Origin: Methyloligella sp.
GTDB taxonomy: Bacteria > Pseudomonadota > Alphaproteobacteria > Rhizobiales > JALUTE01
DNA length: 6,945 nucleotides
Assembly: GCA_027058255.1 (NCBI GenBank)
Contig: JALUTE010000004.1
Location: 1 to 6,945, forward strand
Direction of reading: 5' to 3'
The position numbers were made by a program, and so were the translations under genes. Positions within the stretch are counted from its first letter, which is position 1. Each line of letters opens with the position of its first letter. The notes under the pieces are model-generated. The model did no database searches, had not been told where the DNA came from, and saw nothing but the letters and a program-made list of their open reading frames with translations. Positions 1 to 6,562 of the stretch are shown piece by piece.

Positions 1-608
1 GCGCAGGCGCGCTCACGCAGCGCCATCTCGCGTGCCTGGTCGACGGCGCATCCCGCGATGTCGCGCAGCCGCGCATGGAGGCGATGGAGGACCTCCTGGC
101 CTTTCTGGATGCCACCACGGGGGCCGGCATCGCCTCTGCCGCCGCGGTGGCGGGCGGGCCCGGCTGCGAGGGGCGCTGGGGCGAGGCTTTGGCCGAGGCG
201 GCCCGCGCCCTCGGCCTCGTCCGCCTTCTGGTGCGCCTGCCGCATCAGCTTGCACGCGGGCGGGTCTATGTGCCGAAGGCGCTTCTCGCACGCCATGGCG
301 CGTGGCGCCACGATCTGCTCGCCGGGCGGGTGACGGCGCCGATCCGCTCTGCCCTCGCCGAAATGCGGACCGAGGTGCGCCGCCGGGCCGAGTGCGCCGC
401 CGAAGCCGCGGGTCCCCCGCCGAAAGAGATGCGCCCGATCCTCGCGCCTCTCGCACTGGTGCCCGCCTGGCTGGATGCCCTTTCGCAGCCGGGCACCGAT
501 CCCTTGCGAGAGGTGGTCGAGATCAATCCGCTGCGCCGGGTCTGGACGATCTGGCGGGCCATGCGAGGCGCTCCGCTCCTGCCCCGGCGCACGTCCGCCC
601 GCTCCTGA
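1..608 (+). CDS. NDUFAF6-like squalene/phytoene synthase family protein (5' partial)
   Basis: The reading frame is open from the left edge (first full codon at base 3) to the TGA at 606-608, giving 201 C-terminal residues; the true start lies outside the window. Helical, Ala/Arg/Leu-rich sequence with LLAFLDATTGAG (visible residues about 31-42), then a segment ALGLVRLLVRLPHQLARGR followed by VYVPKALLARHG (about 69-99), fits the C-terminal half of the squalene/phytoene synthase fold. Where true prenyl synthases carry the second Asp-rich motif (DxxxD), this protein has LPHQLARGR with no aspartate. The same replacement is known in NDUFAF6, a mitochondrial complex I assembly factor, whose segment ends in a similar V-x-x-P run. 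A role in respiratory complex I assembly is therefore more likely than isoprenoid synthesis, by family analogy only. The first Asp-rich motif would be upstream and cannot be checked. An ATG at 75 is in frame but internal to the conserved domain, so it is not the start. Confidence 0.82.
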   Translation, partial: AGALTQRHLACLVDGASRDVAQPRMEAMEDLLAFLDATTGAGIASAAAVAGGPGCEGRWGEALAEAARALGLVRLLVRLPHQLARGRVYVPKALLARHGAWRHDLLAGRVTAPIRSALAEMRTEVRRRAECAAEAAGPPPKEMRPILAPLALVPAWLDALSQPGTDPLREVVEINPLRRVWTIWRAMRGAPLLPRRTSARS

Positions 609-640
609 CGGTGGGAAACTTGCGGCATCCTCTCCAGGAC

Positions 641-670
641 TTGCTTTTGCCGCAGTTCTTCGGTGTCTAT
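641..670 (+). promoter_or_regulatory. Possible promoter for the SGNH hydrolase gene
   Basis: TTGCTT at 641-646 and GTCTAT at 665-670, 18 bases apart, loosely resemble -35 and -10 boxes of the housekeeping sigma factor. They lie in the 102-base gap between the preceding stop and the ATG at 711. Transcription from here would begin just after the GTG at 663 and the ATG at 669, which would favour the 711 start. Both boxes are imperfect and such matches arise by chance, so this is a weak call. Read-through from the upstream gene on the same strand is equally possible. Confidence 0.2.
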
Positions 671-710
671 GCTGCTCTCTTGGCACGAAAGGCCACGGAA
701 AGCGGGACAC

Positions 711-2621
711 ATGGCGGCATTTCCCTTTCGCTGTGCGATGGCGGTGCTCGTCGCGTGGCTGATGGCGGCGTCGCCCGCATGGGCGGCTGCCACGATCGTC
801 TGGCGGCTCGAGAATCCGTTCCGGCTGTTCTCCGATCCCGTCTACACCGAGCTACACGCCAGGGTGTTCGCCAGCCTGACCCCGCAGGAGCGCAAGAGCC
901 CGATTGTCGCCAGCGAGCGCCGTCTCGCCCGCCAGTTTCCCGGCGGCTGGGCCAAGTCCGTCTTCGCGCACACCTGCTGGCGCGGGGAGGCGAACCGCTA
1001 TACGGGCTGCTCCGAGCGCGGGTCCTACATGCTGCCGCGCCAGCATCGCGTGGTGCTGCGGCTTGAGGGGCTGGCTCTCCAGGATCGCAATCGCCACTGC
1101 CGCTGGCGCCTGACGAGCGCCGCTCGCGCCGCGCCGCCCGCCAGAGGTGCGCGGGACGACACCCGCATTGCGCCCTGCACGAAGCCGGTGCGCTTTGCCG
1201 TGCCCTATCCGGACGGAGCATGGGTTTCCGTCGAAGCGGGCGGAAAGCCTCTCGCCCGCCAGAGGGTGAAGGTGCGCGACATTCTCATCGTTGGCCTCGG
1301 CGATTCCTTCGCTTCCGGCGAGGGCAATCCGGACGTGCCGGTCGCCTTCTCGAGAACCCGCGCCGCATCCTACGGGGTGCCGCCCAAGAGCGTTGCGCTC
1401 GAGGGCTACCCCGCCCGCCTCGGCGCCTGGAGCGAGATCGGCGACGATGTGTTCCTCGCCAACGGCCCGCGCTGGTGGGCGCGCGCCTGCCATCGCTCCC
1501 TTTACGGCCATCAGCTACGCGCCGCGCTTCAACTGGCGCTGGAGGACCCGCACCGGGCGGTCACCTTCGCGGGCTTTGCCTGTGCCGGCGCCGAGATCAC
1601 CGACGGCCTCTTTCTCGTCTATCGCGGCAATGAATGGGTGCCCAACCCGCCGGACCTGCCGCAGATCAGCGCGGCCGCCGTGGCCCAGTGCGGCGGGCGG
1701 TCTGCGCCAATGCGCATCTATCCCCACGCCTATCACCTCAAGGGTCGCCTGCCCGAGCTCGCCGACATCGTGCTCGCGAACTGTCCGCGCAAGCGGGCGC
1801 GCAAGATCGACCTCCTGCTGCTCTCCATCGGCGGCAATGATGTCGGCTTCTCACGCATCGTCGCCAATGCCGTGCTGGCGGACCACTCCATGCTGCGCAA
1901 GCTCGGAGGCTGGATCGGGGAGGTGCAGGATGGCAGCCAGACGGGCGGGCTCGTGGCGCGGCTCGCCCTGCGCTACAAGGCGCTGAACAGGGCGTTGCAC
2001 AACATTCTTCACATCCCCTGGCGCGAGGCGGACCGGATCGTGCTCACCGCCTATCCGGTGCTCGCACTCCTGGAGGACGGCCGCAGCGTCTGCCCCGATG
2101 GGCGCGCCGGCCTCGACGTCTTTCCCGAGTTCGCCCTGAGCGAGGCCAAGGCGCGCGACGGCGAGACCGTCTCGAACCGGCTGCACGCGGCCATGCGGGC
2201 GGCGGCGCGCCGCTATGGCTGGAGCTTCGCGAGCGCCCACCGGACGGCCTTCGCGGGCCATGGCATCTGCGCCGGCTCGCGTGACGGCTCGGGCCCTCTT
2301 GCCGACGAGCTTCGCATGCCCCGCCTCGTGAACGGGCGCTGGCGCCCCTACAACCCTGCGGACTATGCCCCCTATGCCCCACGTCGTCGCTGGTTCCGCA
2401 CGCCGAACGATGCCTTCCTCACCGGCAATTTCCATGTGGCCGGCACGGTGGTCAAGCGCGCGCTGCGCCTCAAGCGGCTCTCCTGGTTCCAGCTTCTGCT
2501 GGCGAGCACCTACAGCGGCGCCTTCCATCCCACGGCAGAGGGGCAGGCGGTGATCGCCGATGCCATTCTGCCCGTTGCCCGCCGCGTGCTGGCCAAATAT
2601 GCCCGCCGGGAGCGCCGCTGA
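711..2621 (+). CDS. Secreted SGNH/GDSL-family hydrolase (lipase/esterase-like)
   Basis: This is a 636-residue precursor. I chose the ATG at 711 because it gives a compact signal peptide: hydrophobic residues 9-22 ending in a SPAWA cleavage site near residue 25. In-frame GTG 663 and ATG 669 would only lengthen the n-region; no start has a strong Shine-Dalgarno. SGNH blocks are clear: block I GDSFASGEG (197-205, nucleophile Ser199), block II FAGFACAGAE (287-294 region, oxyanion Gly), block III SIGGNDVGF (372-380, Asn376), and block V FHPTAEGQ (His606). An ACHRSLYG segment (259-266) is typical of the SEST-like/actinobacterial-type extracellular esterases. The Asp of the usual DxxH is absent (SGAFH), so catalysis may use a Ser-His pair. 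About 170 residues precede block I, and ten cysteines in the mature part suggest periplasmic or extracellular disulfides. It hydrolyses an ester, but the substrate (lipid, acylated glycan or other) cannot be told. Its neighbour on the right is convergent. Confidence 0.88.
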   Translation: MAAFPFRCAMAVLVAWLMAASPAWAAATIVWRLENPFRLFSDPVYTELHARVFASLTPQERKSPIVASERRLARQFPGGWAKSVFAHTCWRGEANRYTGCSERGSYMLPRQHRVVLRLEGLALQDRNRHCRWRLTSAARAAPPARGARDDTRIAPCTKPVRFAVPYPDGAWVSVEAGGKPLARQRVKVRDILIVGLGDSFASGEGNPDVPVAFSRTRAASYGVPPKSVALEGYPARLGAWSEIGDDVFLANGPRWWARACHRSLYGHQLRAALQLALEDPHRAVTFAGFACAGAEITDGLFLVYRGNEWVPNPPDLPQISAAAVAQCGGRSAPMRIYPHAYHLKGRLPELADIVLANCPRKRARKIDLLLLSIGGNDVGFSRIVANAVLADHSMLRKLGGWIGEVQDGSQTGGLVARLALRYKALNRALHNILHIPWREADRIVLTAYPVLALLEDGRSVCPDGRAGLDVFPEFALSEAKARDGETVSNRLHAAMRAAARRYGWSFASAHRTAFAGHGICAGSRDGSGPLADELRMPRLVNGRWRPYNPADYAPYAPRRRWFRTPNDAFLTGNFHVAGTVVKRALRLKRLSWFQLLLASTYSGAFHPTAEGQAVIADAILPVARRVLAKYARRERR

Positions 2622-2692
2622 TCGCGCCTGGTACCGCGGGGGCTCGACTCATGCAGCAGGGCTCGATATGCGCGGGCTTGCGGGCGGCGGTA

Positions 2693-3700
2693 TCACGCGC
2701 CGTAATAGTCGCGATACCAGGCGATGAAGCGGGCGATGCCGTCCTCGATCCGGGTCGCGGGGCGAAAGCCGACCGCCTCGGTAAGGCTCTCGATGTCGGC
2801 ATAGGTGCGCGGCACGTCGCCCGGCTGGAGAGGAAGGAAATTCTTCTTCGCCTCCCGCCCCAGCGCCTTCTCGATGGCGGCGATGAAGTCCATCAGCTCC
2901 ACCGGATTGTTGTTGCCGATATTGTAGAGCCGGTAGGGCGCGGAGGAGGTGCCGGGATCGGGCCGATCGCTCGACCAGTCCGGATTGGGCGTCGCCACAT
3001 GGTCGAGGGTGCGCAGCACGCCTTCCACGATGTCGTCGATATAGGTGAAGTCGCGCGCGTGATTGCCGTGATTGTAGACGTCGATGGGCTCGCCGGCGAG
3101 GATCTTGCTCGTGAACAGGAAGAGCGACATGTCCGGCCTTCCCCACGGCCCGTAGACGGTGAAGAAGCGCAGGCCCGTCGTCGGGATGCCATAGAGGTGC
3201 GCATAGGTGTGGGCCATCAGCTCGTTGGACTTCTTGGTGGCGGCATAGAGGCTCAAGGGGTGGTCGACGTTCTGGTGCACCGAGAAGGGCATGGCCGTGT
3301 TGGCCCCGTAGACCGAGCTCGAGGAGGCGAACACCAGATGCTCGACGCCCATGTGCCGGCAGCCCTCGAGCACATGCAGAAAGCCCGTGACATTGGCCGA
3401 GACGTAGGCGTGCGGGTTCTCGAAGGCGTAGCGCACCCCCGCCTGGGCCGCGAGATTGATGACACGATCGGGTCGATGCTCGGCGAAGGTGCGCTCCACC
3501 GCCTCCCGGTCCGCGAGGTCCGCCTTGACGAAGGCGAAGCCCTCTCGCCCCTCCAGCCGGGCAAGCCGCGCCTTCTTCAGCGCCACATCGTAATAGGCGT
3601 TGAGATTGTCGATGCCGACCACCGCGTCGCCGCGCCGCAGGAGCGCATCCGCCGTGGCGGCTCCGATGAAACCCGCCACCCCCGTCACGAGGACCTTCAT
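2693..3700 (-). CDS. NAD-dependent UDP-glucuronate 4-epimerase family protein (LpsL/CapI-like)
   Basis: This is a 335-residue extended short-chain dehydrogenase/reductase that inverts C4 of a UDP-hexuronic acid in the cytoplasm, supplying polysaccharide synthesis. The N-terminus has the NAD-binding GVAGFIG (7-13) and acidic VGIDNLN (28-34). The active site shows SSSSVYG (126-132) and YAATK (152-156), giving the Ser/Tyr/Lys triad. RFFTVYGPWGRPDM (178-191) and RDFTYIDDIVEG (216-227) are substrate-domain hallmarks. The segment from about 239 to 270, with DRPDPGTSSAPYRLYNIGNN, is characteristic of the glucuronate 4-epimerase branch rather than GalE. Length is normal for the family (about 335). 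GGGAG at 3711-3715 (minus strand) lies 10 bases before the ATG. It follows the dehydrogenase by 39 bases on the same strand, so the two are probably co-transcribed. Given that partner, the actual substrate could be UDP-GlcNAcA rather than UDP-GlcA. Confidence 0.92.
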   Translation of the reverse strand: MKVLVTGVAGFIGAATADALLRRGDAVVGIDNLNAYYDVALKKARLARLEGREGFAFVKADLADREAVERTFAEHRPDRVINLAAQAGVRYAFENPHAYVSANVTGFLHVLEGCRHMGVEHLVFASSSSVYGANTAMPFSVHQNVDHPLSLYAATKKSNELMAHTYAHLYGIPTTGLRFFTVYGPWGRPDMSLFLFTSKILAGEPIDVYNHGNHARDFTYIDDIVEGVLRTLDHVATPNPDWSSDRPDPGTSSAPYRLYNIGNNNPVELMDFIAAIEKALGREAKKNFLPLQPGDVPRTYADIESLTEAVGFRPATRIEDGIARFIAWYRDYYGA

Positions 3701-3739
3701 GTGCCGTTCACTCCCGTTGCAATCGTGCGCACGCCGCCA

Positions 3740-5026
3740 TTACAGGCGCTTGTCGGCGGCGTCCCTCGGCAGGGCGCCCTTGATGTCGTAGACGAGGCCG
3801 CGCTCTGCGGCGAGGCGGCGAAGAGCCGCCGCACCCATCGCCATGATCGGCTCGTGCGGCACCGCCAGGACGACCGCGTCGAACGGCCCCTCCGGCAGCG
3901 CCTCGGCGAGCTGAATGCCGTACTCCTCCTGCACCTCGCGCCGGTCCGCAAGCGGGTCGAACACCACGACCTCGCGGGCGAATGCGCCAAGCTCCCGCAC
4001 CAGAGCGGCCACCTTGGTGTTGCGCGTGTCCGGGCAGTTCTCCTTGAAGGTGATTCCGAGCACGAGGATGCGCGCATCGTCCACGCGCTGCTTGCGCCGG
4101 ATCATGGCCTTGATGATGTCCTGGGCGACGAACTCGGCCATGGCGTCGTTGATGCGCCGGCCCGCCAGGATCATCTCGGGATGAAAGCCGACCATCTGCG
4201 CCTTGTGGGTGAGATAGTAGGGATCGACACCGATGCAGTGCCCGCCGACGAGGCCCGGGCGGTAGGCATGGAAGTTCCATTTCGTGCCCGCCGCCTCCAG
4301 CACCTCGGTCGTATCGAGCCCCAGGGTCTTGAACAGCATGGCGAGCTCGTTGACGAGGGCAATGTTGACGTCCCTCTGAATGTTCTCGATGACCTTGGCG
4401 GCCTCGGCCACCCGGATGGAGCTTGCCCTGTGGGTGCCCGCGGTGATGACCCGCGCATAGACCGCATCGACGAGGTCGGCCGCCTCGGGCGTCGAGCCCG
4501 ATGTCACCTTCCTGATATCGGGCAGGCGGTGGATGGCGTCGCCCGGATTGATTCGCTCGGGCGAGTAGCCGGCAAAGAAATCCACATTGAAGGTGAGCCC
4601 CGATGCCTGCTCGAGGATGGGGATGCACTCCTCCTCCGTCGCGCCGGGATAGACGGTCGATTCGTAGACGACCACATCGCCCGGGCGAAGCTGGGCGCCG
4701 ACGGTCTCGCTCGCCCGCCTGAGAGCCGTGAGGTCCGGCCTGCGCGCGGCGTCGATGGGAGTGGGCACCGTAACGATGAGGAAGTTGCAGTCCGCGAGGG
4801 CTTCCGGCTCGGCCGAATAGGCAATGTCGCGTGCCGCGGCGAACTCCTCGTCCGTCACCTCGCCGGTGCGATCGAGCCCGCGGCCGAGCTCCTCGATCCG
4901 TGCCTTCGAGACATCGAAGCCAATGGTCGGGAAATGCCGGGCCATGTGGACCGCGAGGGGCAGGCCCACATAGCCGAGACCGATGACGCCGATGCGCAGG
5001 GCATCGAGGGATGGAAGGCTTGCCAT
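3740..5026 (-). CDS. tviB: UDP-N-acetyl-D-hexosamine 6-dehydrogenase, TviB/WbpO type
   Basis: This 428-residue enzyme of the UDP-glucose/GDP-mannose dehydrogenase family oxidises C6 of a UDP-sugar twice, using two NAD+, to the uronic acid. The Rossmann motif GVIGLGYVGLPLA is at 13-25 and FDVS at 37-40. VTVPTPID (85-92) and YESTVYPGATEEEC (121-134) are family hallmarks, as are GYSPERINPGD (153-163) and AEAAKVIEN (207-215, Lys211). The catalytic Cys264 is in GGHCIGVDPYYLTHKAQ (261-277). The C-terminal domain contains LGITFKENCPDTRNTK (323-338). The PTPID, YSPERINPGD and DPYYLTHKA variants point to the TviB/WbpO branch acting on UDP-GlcNAc or UDP-GalNAc rather than to UDP-glucose dehydrogenase; this is from recalled family patterns. 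Start choice: GGAG at 5032-5035 (minus strand) sits 5 bases before the ATG at 5026. It is the first gene of a two-gene operon with the epimerase, as TviB precedes the epimerase TviC in Vi antigen synthesis. Confidence 0.92.
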   Translation of the reverse strand: MASLPSLDALRIGVIGLGYVGLPLAVHMARHFPTIGFDVSKARIEELGRGLDRTGEVTDEEFAAARDIAYSAEPEALADCNFLIVTVPTPIDAARRPDLTALRRASETVGAQLRPGDVVVYESTVYPGATEEECIPILEQASGLTFNVDFFAGYSPERINPGDAIHRLPDIRKVTSGSTPEAADLVDAVYARVITAGTHRASSIRVAEAAKVIENIQRDVNIALVNELAMLFKTLGLDTTEVLEAAGTKWNFHAYRPGLVGGHCIGVDPYYLTHKAQMVGFHPEMILAGRRINDAMAEFVAQDIIKAMIRRKQRVDDARILVLGITFKENCPDTRNTKVAALVRELGAFAREVVVFDPLADRREVQEEYGIQLAEALPEGPFDAVVLAVPHEPIMAMGAAALRRLAAERGLVYDIKGALPRDAADKRL

Positions 5027-5220
5027 GGGGTCTCCAGATTGGGTTCAATGCTGGGCGGGCGCGAGGAGCGCGCTCAGGCGGTCACTTCGGGCCGCGCCGT
5101 CTTTACCACCAGCGGCGATGCGAGGCCAGCGCCGATGCAAGCCCAGGCGGAGGCGCGCGCCCGGGCCGACGCCGTCAGAGCCAGGGCTCGACAGATCCTG
5201 GAGCCAAAGCGGGGAGCACC
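5027..5220. promoter_or_regulatory. Divergent intergenic region between the sugar operon and the methyltransferase-like gene
   Basis: These 194 bases separate two divergent start codons, so promoters for both directions should lie here. I cannot pick convincing -35/-10 pairs on either strand. Visible structure: a perfect 10-base palindrome GAGCGCGCTC at 5066-5075, and an imperfect direct repeat, CAGCGGCGATGC at 5110-5121 and CAGCGCCGATGC at 5127-5138 (11 of 12 bases match, 17-base period). The plus-strand frame of the downstream gene is open through the region, but its translation has no recognisable domain. Confidence 0.4.
5211..5216 (+). promoter_or_regulatory. Ribosome binding site setting the methyltransferase-like start
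   Basis: GGGGAG ends 4 bases before the ATG at 5221. It is the clearest Shine-Dalgarno near any candidate start of this open frame, which extends in frame as far upstream as an ATG at 5011 inside the divergent dehydrogenase gene. It supports 5221 as the true start. Confidence 0.55.
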
Positions 5221-5949
5221 ATGAAGGCATCAGAACTCTGGCCGGTCTGGCCCGAGGCGGTCGACCGGCCGCTGGACGAGCGCATGCGCGGCTTCAAGGA
5301 CGTGCTCGACGGGCTGGCGGTGCTCTATGAGAGCCCGCTCATTCGCGATGTTCGCAATACGCTGCTCGCCTTTCCCGATTCGCGCCTGCCCATCGCCCTC
5401 AACAAGAAGCAGACCGCCTGCAAGAAATGGGTGGTCGAGATGCTCGCCCGCCACGCTCTGCCGCGCCTCGGCGCCACCCTCGGGCAGGTTCACATCCTCG
5501 CGGGGTGGTATGGCGTGCTGGCGGCCATGCTTCTGAACGACGAGCGTTTGAAGGTGGCGCGCGTGACGGTCGTCGACATCGATCCCTCCTGCGAGGCGGT
5601 CGCGCTCAGCCTCAATGCCAGCCATGTGCCCTCGGGGCGGTTCGCCTTCCGCACGGGAGACATTCTTGCCCTCGACTATGGCGCGCCGCCAGCCGGGCTC
5701 GGCCGACCGGACATGGTGATCAATACGAGCTGCGAGCACATCGCCGATTTCGACGCCTGGTATGCGCGCCTGCCCGAGGGGCTCGCCCTCGTGCTGCAAT
5801 CCAACGACTATCGCGTCATTCCCGAGCATGCGAACTGTGTCGACAGCCTGGCGGACTTCGCGCGCCAGACGCCCATGCGGGAGCTGTTCTATGAAGGGGC
5901 GTTGGAGTTGCCCAACTATACGCGCTTCATGCGGATGGGCCGCAAATGA
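5221..5949 (+). CDS. Putative class I SAM-dependent methyltransferase-like protein, substrate unknown
   Basis: A 242-residue, probably cytoplasmic protein with no signal peptide or membrane segment. Residues 1-85 are helical and include a basic NKKQTACKKW (61-70). From about 88 the order fits a Rossmann methyltransferase: strand 1 plus loop VHILAGWYGVLAA (90-102), strand 2 ending in an acidic VTVVDIDPS (115-123) that would hold the SAM ribose, TGDILALD (145-152), and strand 4 PDMVINTSCEHI (163-174). Motif I has GWYG instead of the usual GxGxG. The C-terminal half has conserved-looking LQSNDY (192-197), EHANC (202-206) and LPNYTRFMRMG (230-240). I have a recollection of similar NTSCEH-containing proteins annotated as methyltransferases in bacteria and phages, but cannot verify it. 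It could equally be a methyltransferase-fold enzyme with other chemistry. It diverges from the sugar-nucleotide operon; a link to glycan modification is speculation. Confidence 0.75.
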   Translation: MKASELWPVWPEAVDRPLDERMRGFKDVLDGLAVLYESPLIRDVRNTLLAFPDSRLPIALNKKQTACKKWVVEMLARHALPRLGATLGQVHILAGWYGVLAAMLLNDERLKVARVTVVDIDPSCEAVALSLNASHVPSGRFAFRTGDILALDYGAPPAGLGRPDMVINTSCEHIADFDAWYARLPEGLALVLQSNDYRVIPEHANCVDSLADFARQTPMRELFYEGALELPNYTRFMRMGRK

Positions 5950-5989
5950 GCCCCGAGACGCACCGCACCCCGGGTGCCGCGCCGGATGC

Positions 5990-6049
5990 GCCGCACCGTG
6001 CGTGAAGCGAATGGCACGGCGCTGATCCGGAACGTTCTCACGGTGCGGC
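5990..6049. repeat. 11-base perfect inverted repeat between convergent genes
   Basis: GCCGCACCGTG at 5990-6000 is the exact reverse complement of CACGGTGCGGC at 6039-6049, with 38 bases between the arms. A smaller tight palindrome, GCACCC-C-GGGTGC, lies at 5965-5977 just after the methyltransferase-like stop, and the left arm contains CGCAC-C-GTGCG (5992-6002). Neither is followed by a T-run, so these are not classical intrinsic terminators. They may still form RNA structure at the 3' ends of the two convergent transcripts, or be a protein site. GC-rich sequence makes chance pairing easier. Confidence 0.45.
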
Positions 6050-6161
6050 ACGCCATTGGAGGAACGGCTGCACACGCTTCAGCGGGGGGCGAGCGCCTCC
6101 GCCTGCACCGCGCCAGTAGCGCACTGCGGCCCGCACGGGACGACGGGGAGGAACGCCTTGG

Positions 6162-6482
6162 TCACAGCGCCTTCTTGATCCAGTCGGCAAGCTGGCTCTT
6201 GGGCAGCGCGCCGGTCTGGGTGGCGGTCACCTCGCCATTCTTGAAGATCATCAGCGTCGGGATGGCGCGGATGCCGAACTTGGTGGGCGTGTGCGGGTTG
6301 TCGTCGATATTGAGCTTGGCAATCTTGATCTGTCCGTGCAGCTCTCTCGCGATCTCCTCCAGAGCAGGCCCGATCATCTTGCACGGCCCGCACCATTCGG
6401 CCCAGAAATCGACCACGACAGGGCTTTCGCTGTTCAGAACCTCTTCCTCGAACGTATCGTCGGAAACGTCGGCAGTCGCCAT
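6162..6482 (-). CDS. trxA: Thioredoxin
   Basis: This 106-residue protein has the normal length for thioredoxin 1, a cytoplasmic dithiol reductant for ribonucleotide reductase, peroxiredoxins and other partners. The redox motif WCGPC is at 30-34 within VVVDFWAEWCGPCK, and the cis-proline loop RAIPTLMIF is at 72-80 (Pro75). The buried Asp of the family is at VDF (residue 25), and KNGE (81-84) and the C-terminal helix are as expected. The frame is open further upstream to 6551, but the ATG at 6482 fits the family's N-terminus and has a good Shine-Dalgarno. It lies 80 bases downstream of the addA stop on the same strand, the usual alphaproteobacterial addA-trxA arrangement. It may be co-transcribed with addA or have its own promoter in the gap. 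Confidence 0.97.
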   Translation of the reverse strand: MATADVSDDTFEEEVLNSESPVVVDFWAEWCGPCKMIGPALEEIARELHGQIKIAKLNIDDNPHTPTKFGIRAIPTLMIFKNGEVTATQTGALPKSQLADWIKKAL

Positions 6483-6492
6483 ATCCTTCGCT

Positions 6493-6497
6493 CTCCT
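6493..6497 (-). promoter_or_regulatory. Ribosome binding site for trxA
   Basis: On the minus strand AGGAG lies 10 bases before the ATG at 6482. It decides for this start over in-frame codons further upstream (up to 6551), which would add residues unlike any thioredoxin N-terminus. Confidence 0.6.
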
Positions 6498-6562
6498 GAA
6501 TGAACCGCAGCCAGTCACCCCCGGGAACGACCTCGGCGGGGGCAGAGACATCGCAGGCGAAC

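Noticed and set aside
32..1066. A 344-codon plus-strand open frame across the end of the NDUFAF6-like gene and the start of the SGNH gene
   Set aside because: The product is Arg/Ala/Pro-rich and low in complexity, as expected of an out-of-frame reading of GC-rich genes, and it overlaps two frames with real domain signatures.
2622..2692. A possible terminator between the convergent SGNH and epimerase genes
   Set aside because: I found only short GC-rich palindromes (such as GGTACC and CCGCGG) and a repeated GGGCTCGA, with no stem of useful length and no T-run on either strand.
3708..5048. A second minus-strand open frame of 446 codons over the dehydrogenase
   Set aside because: It is the shifted frame of the dehydrogenase, rich in Arg, Gly and Pro with no family motif.
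5011..5220. N-terminal extension of the methyltransferase-like protein to an ATG at 5011
   Set aside because: It would overlap the start of the divergent dehydrogenase gene, and its 70 residues are Gly/Arg/Ala-rich without recognisable structure. The ATG at 5221 has a clear GGGGAG ribosome binding site.
2651..5224. A very long plus-strand open frame (857 codons) antisense to both sugar-nucleotide genes
   Set aside because: It is codon-aligned with the two minus-strand genes, so a stop would require TTA, CTA or TCA codons in them, which are rare in GC-rich DNA. The translation shows no domain, while both minus-strand genes have intact family motifs.
5230..6075. A 281-codon minus-strand open frame opposite the methyltransferase-like gene
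   Set aside because: It is codon-aligned antisense to the plus-strand gene, so its openness is a composition effect, and it shows no domain.
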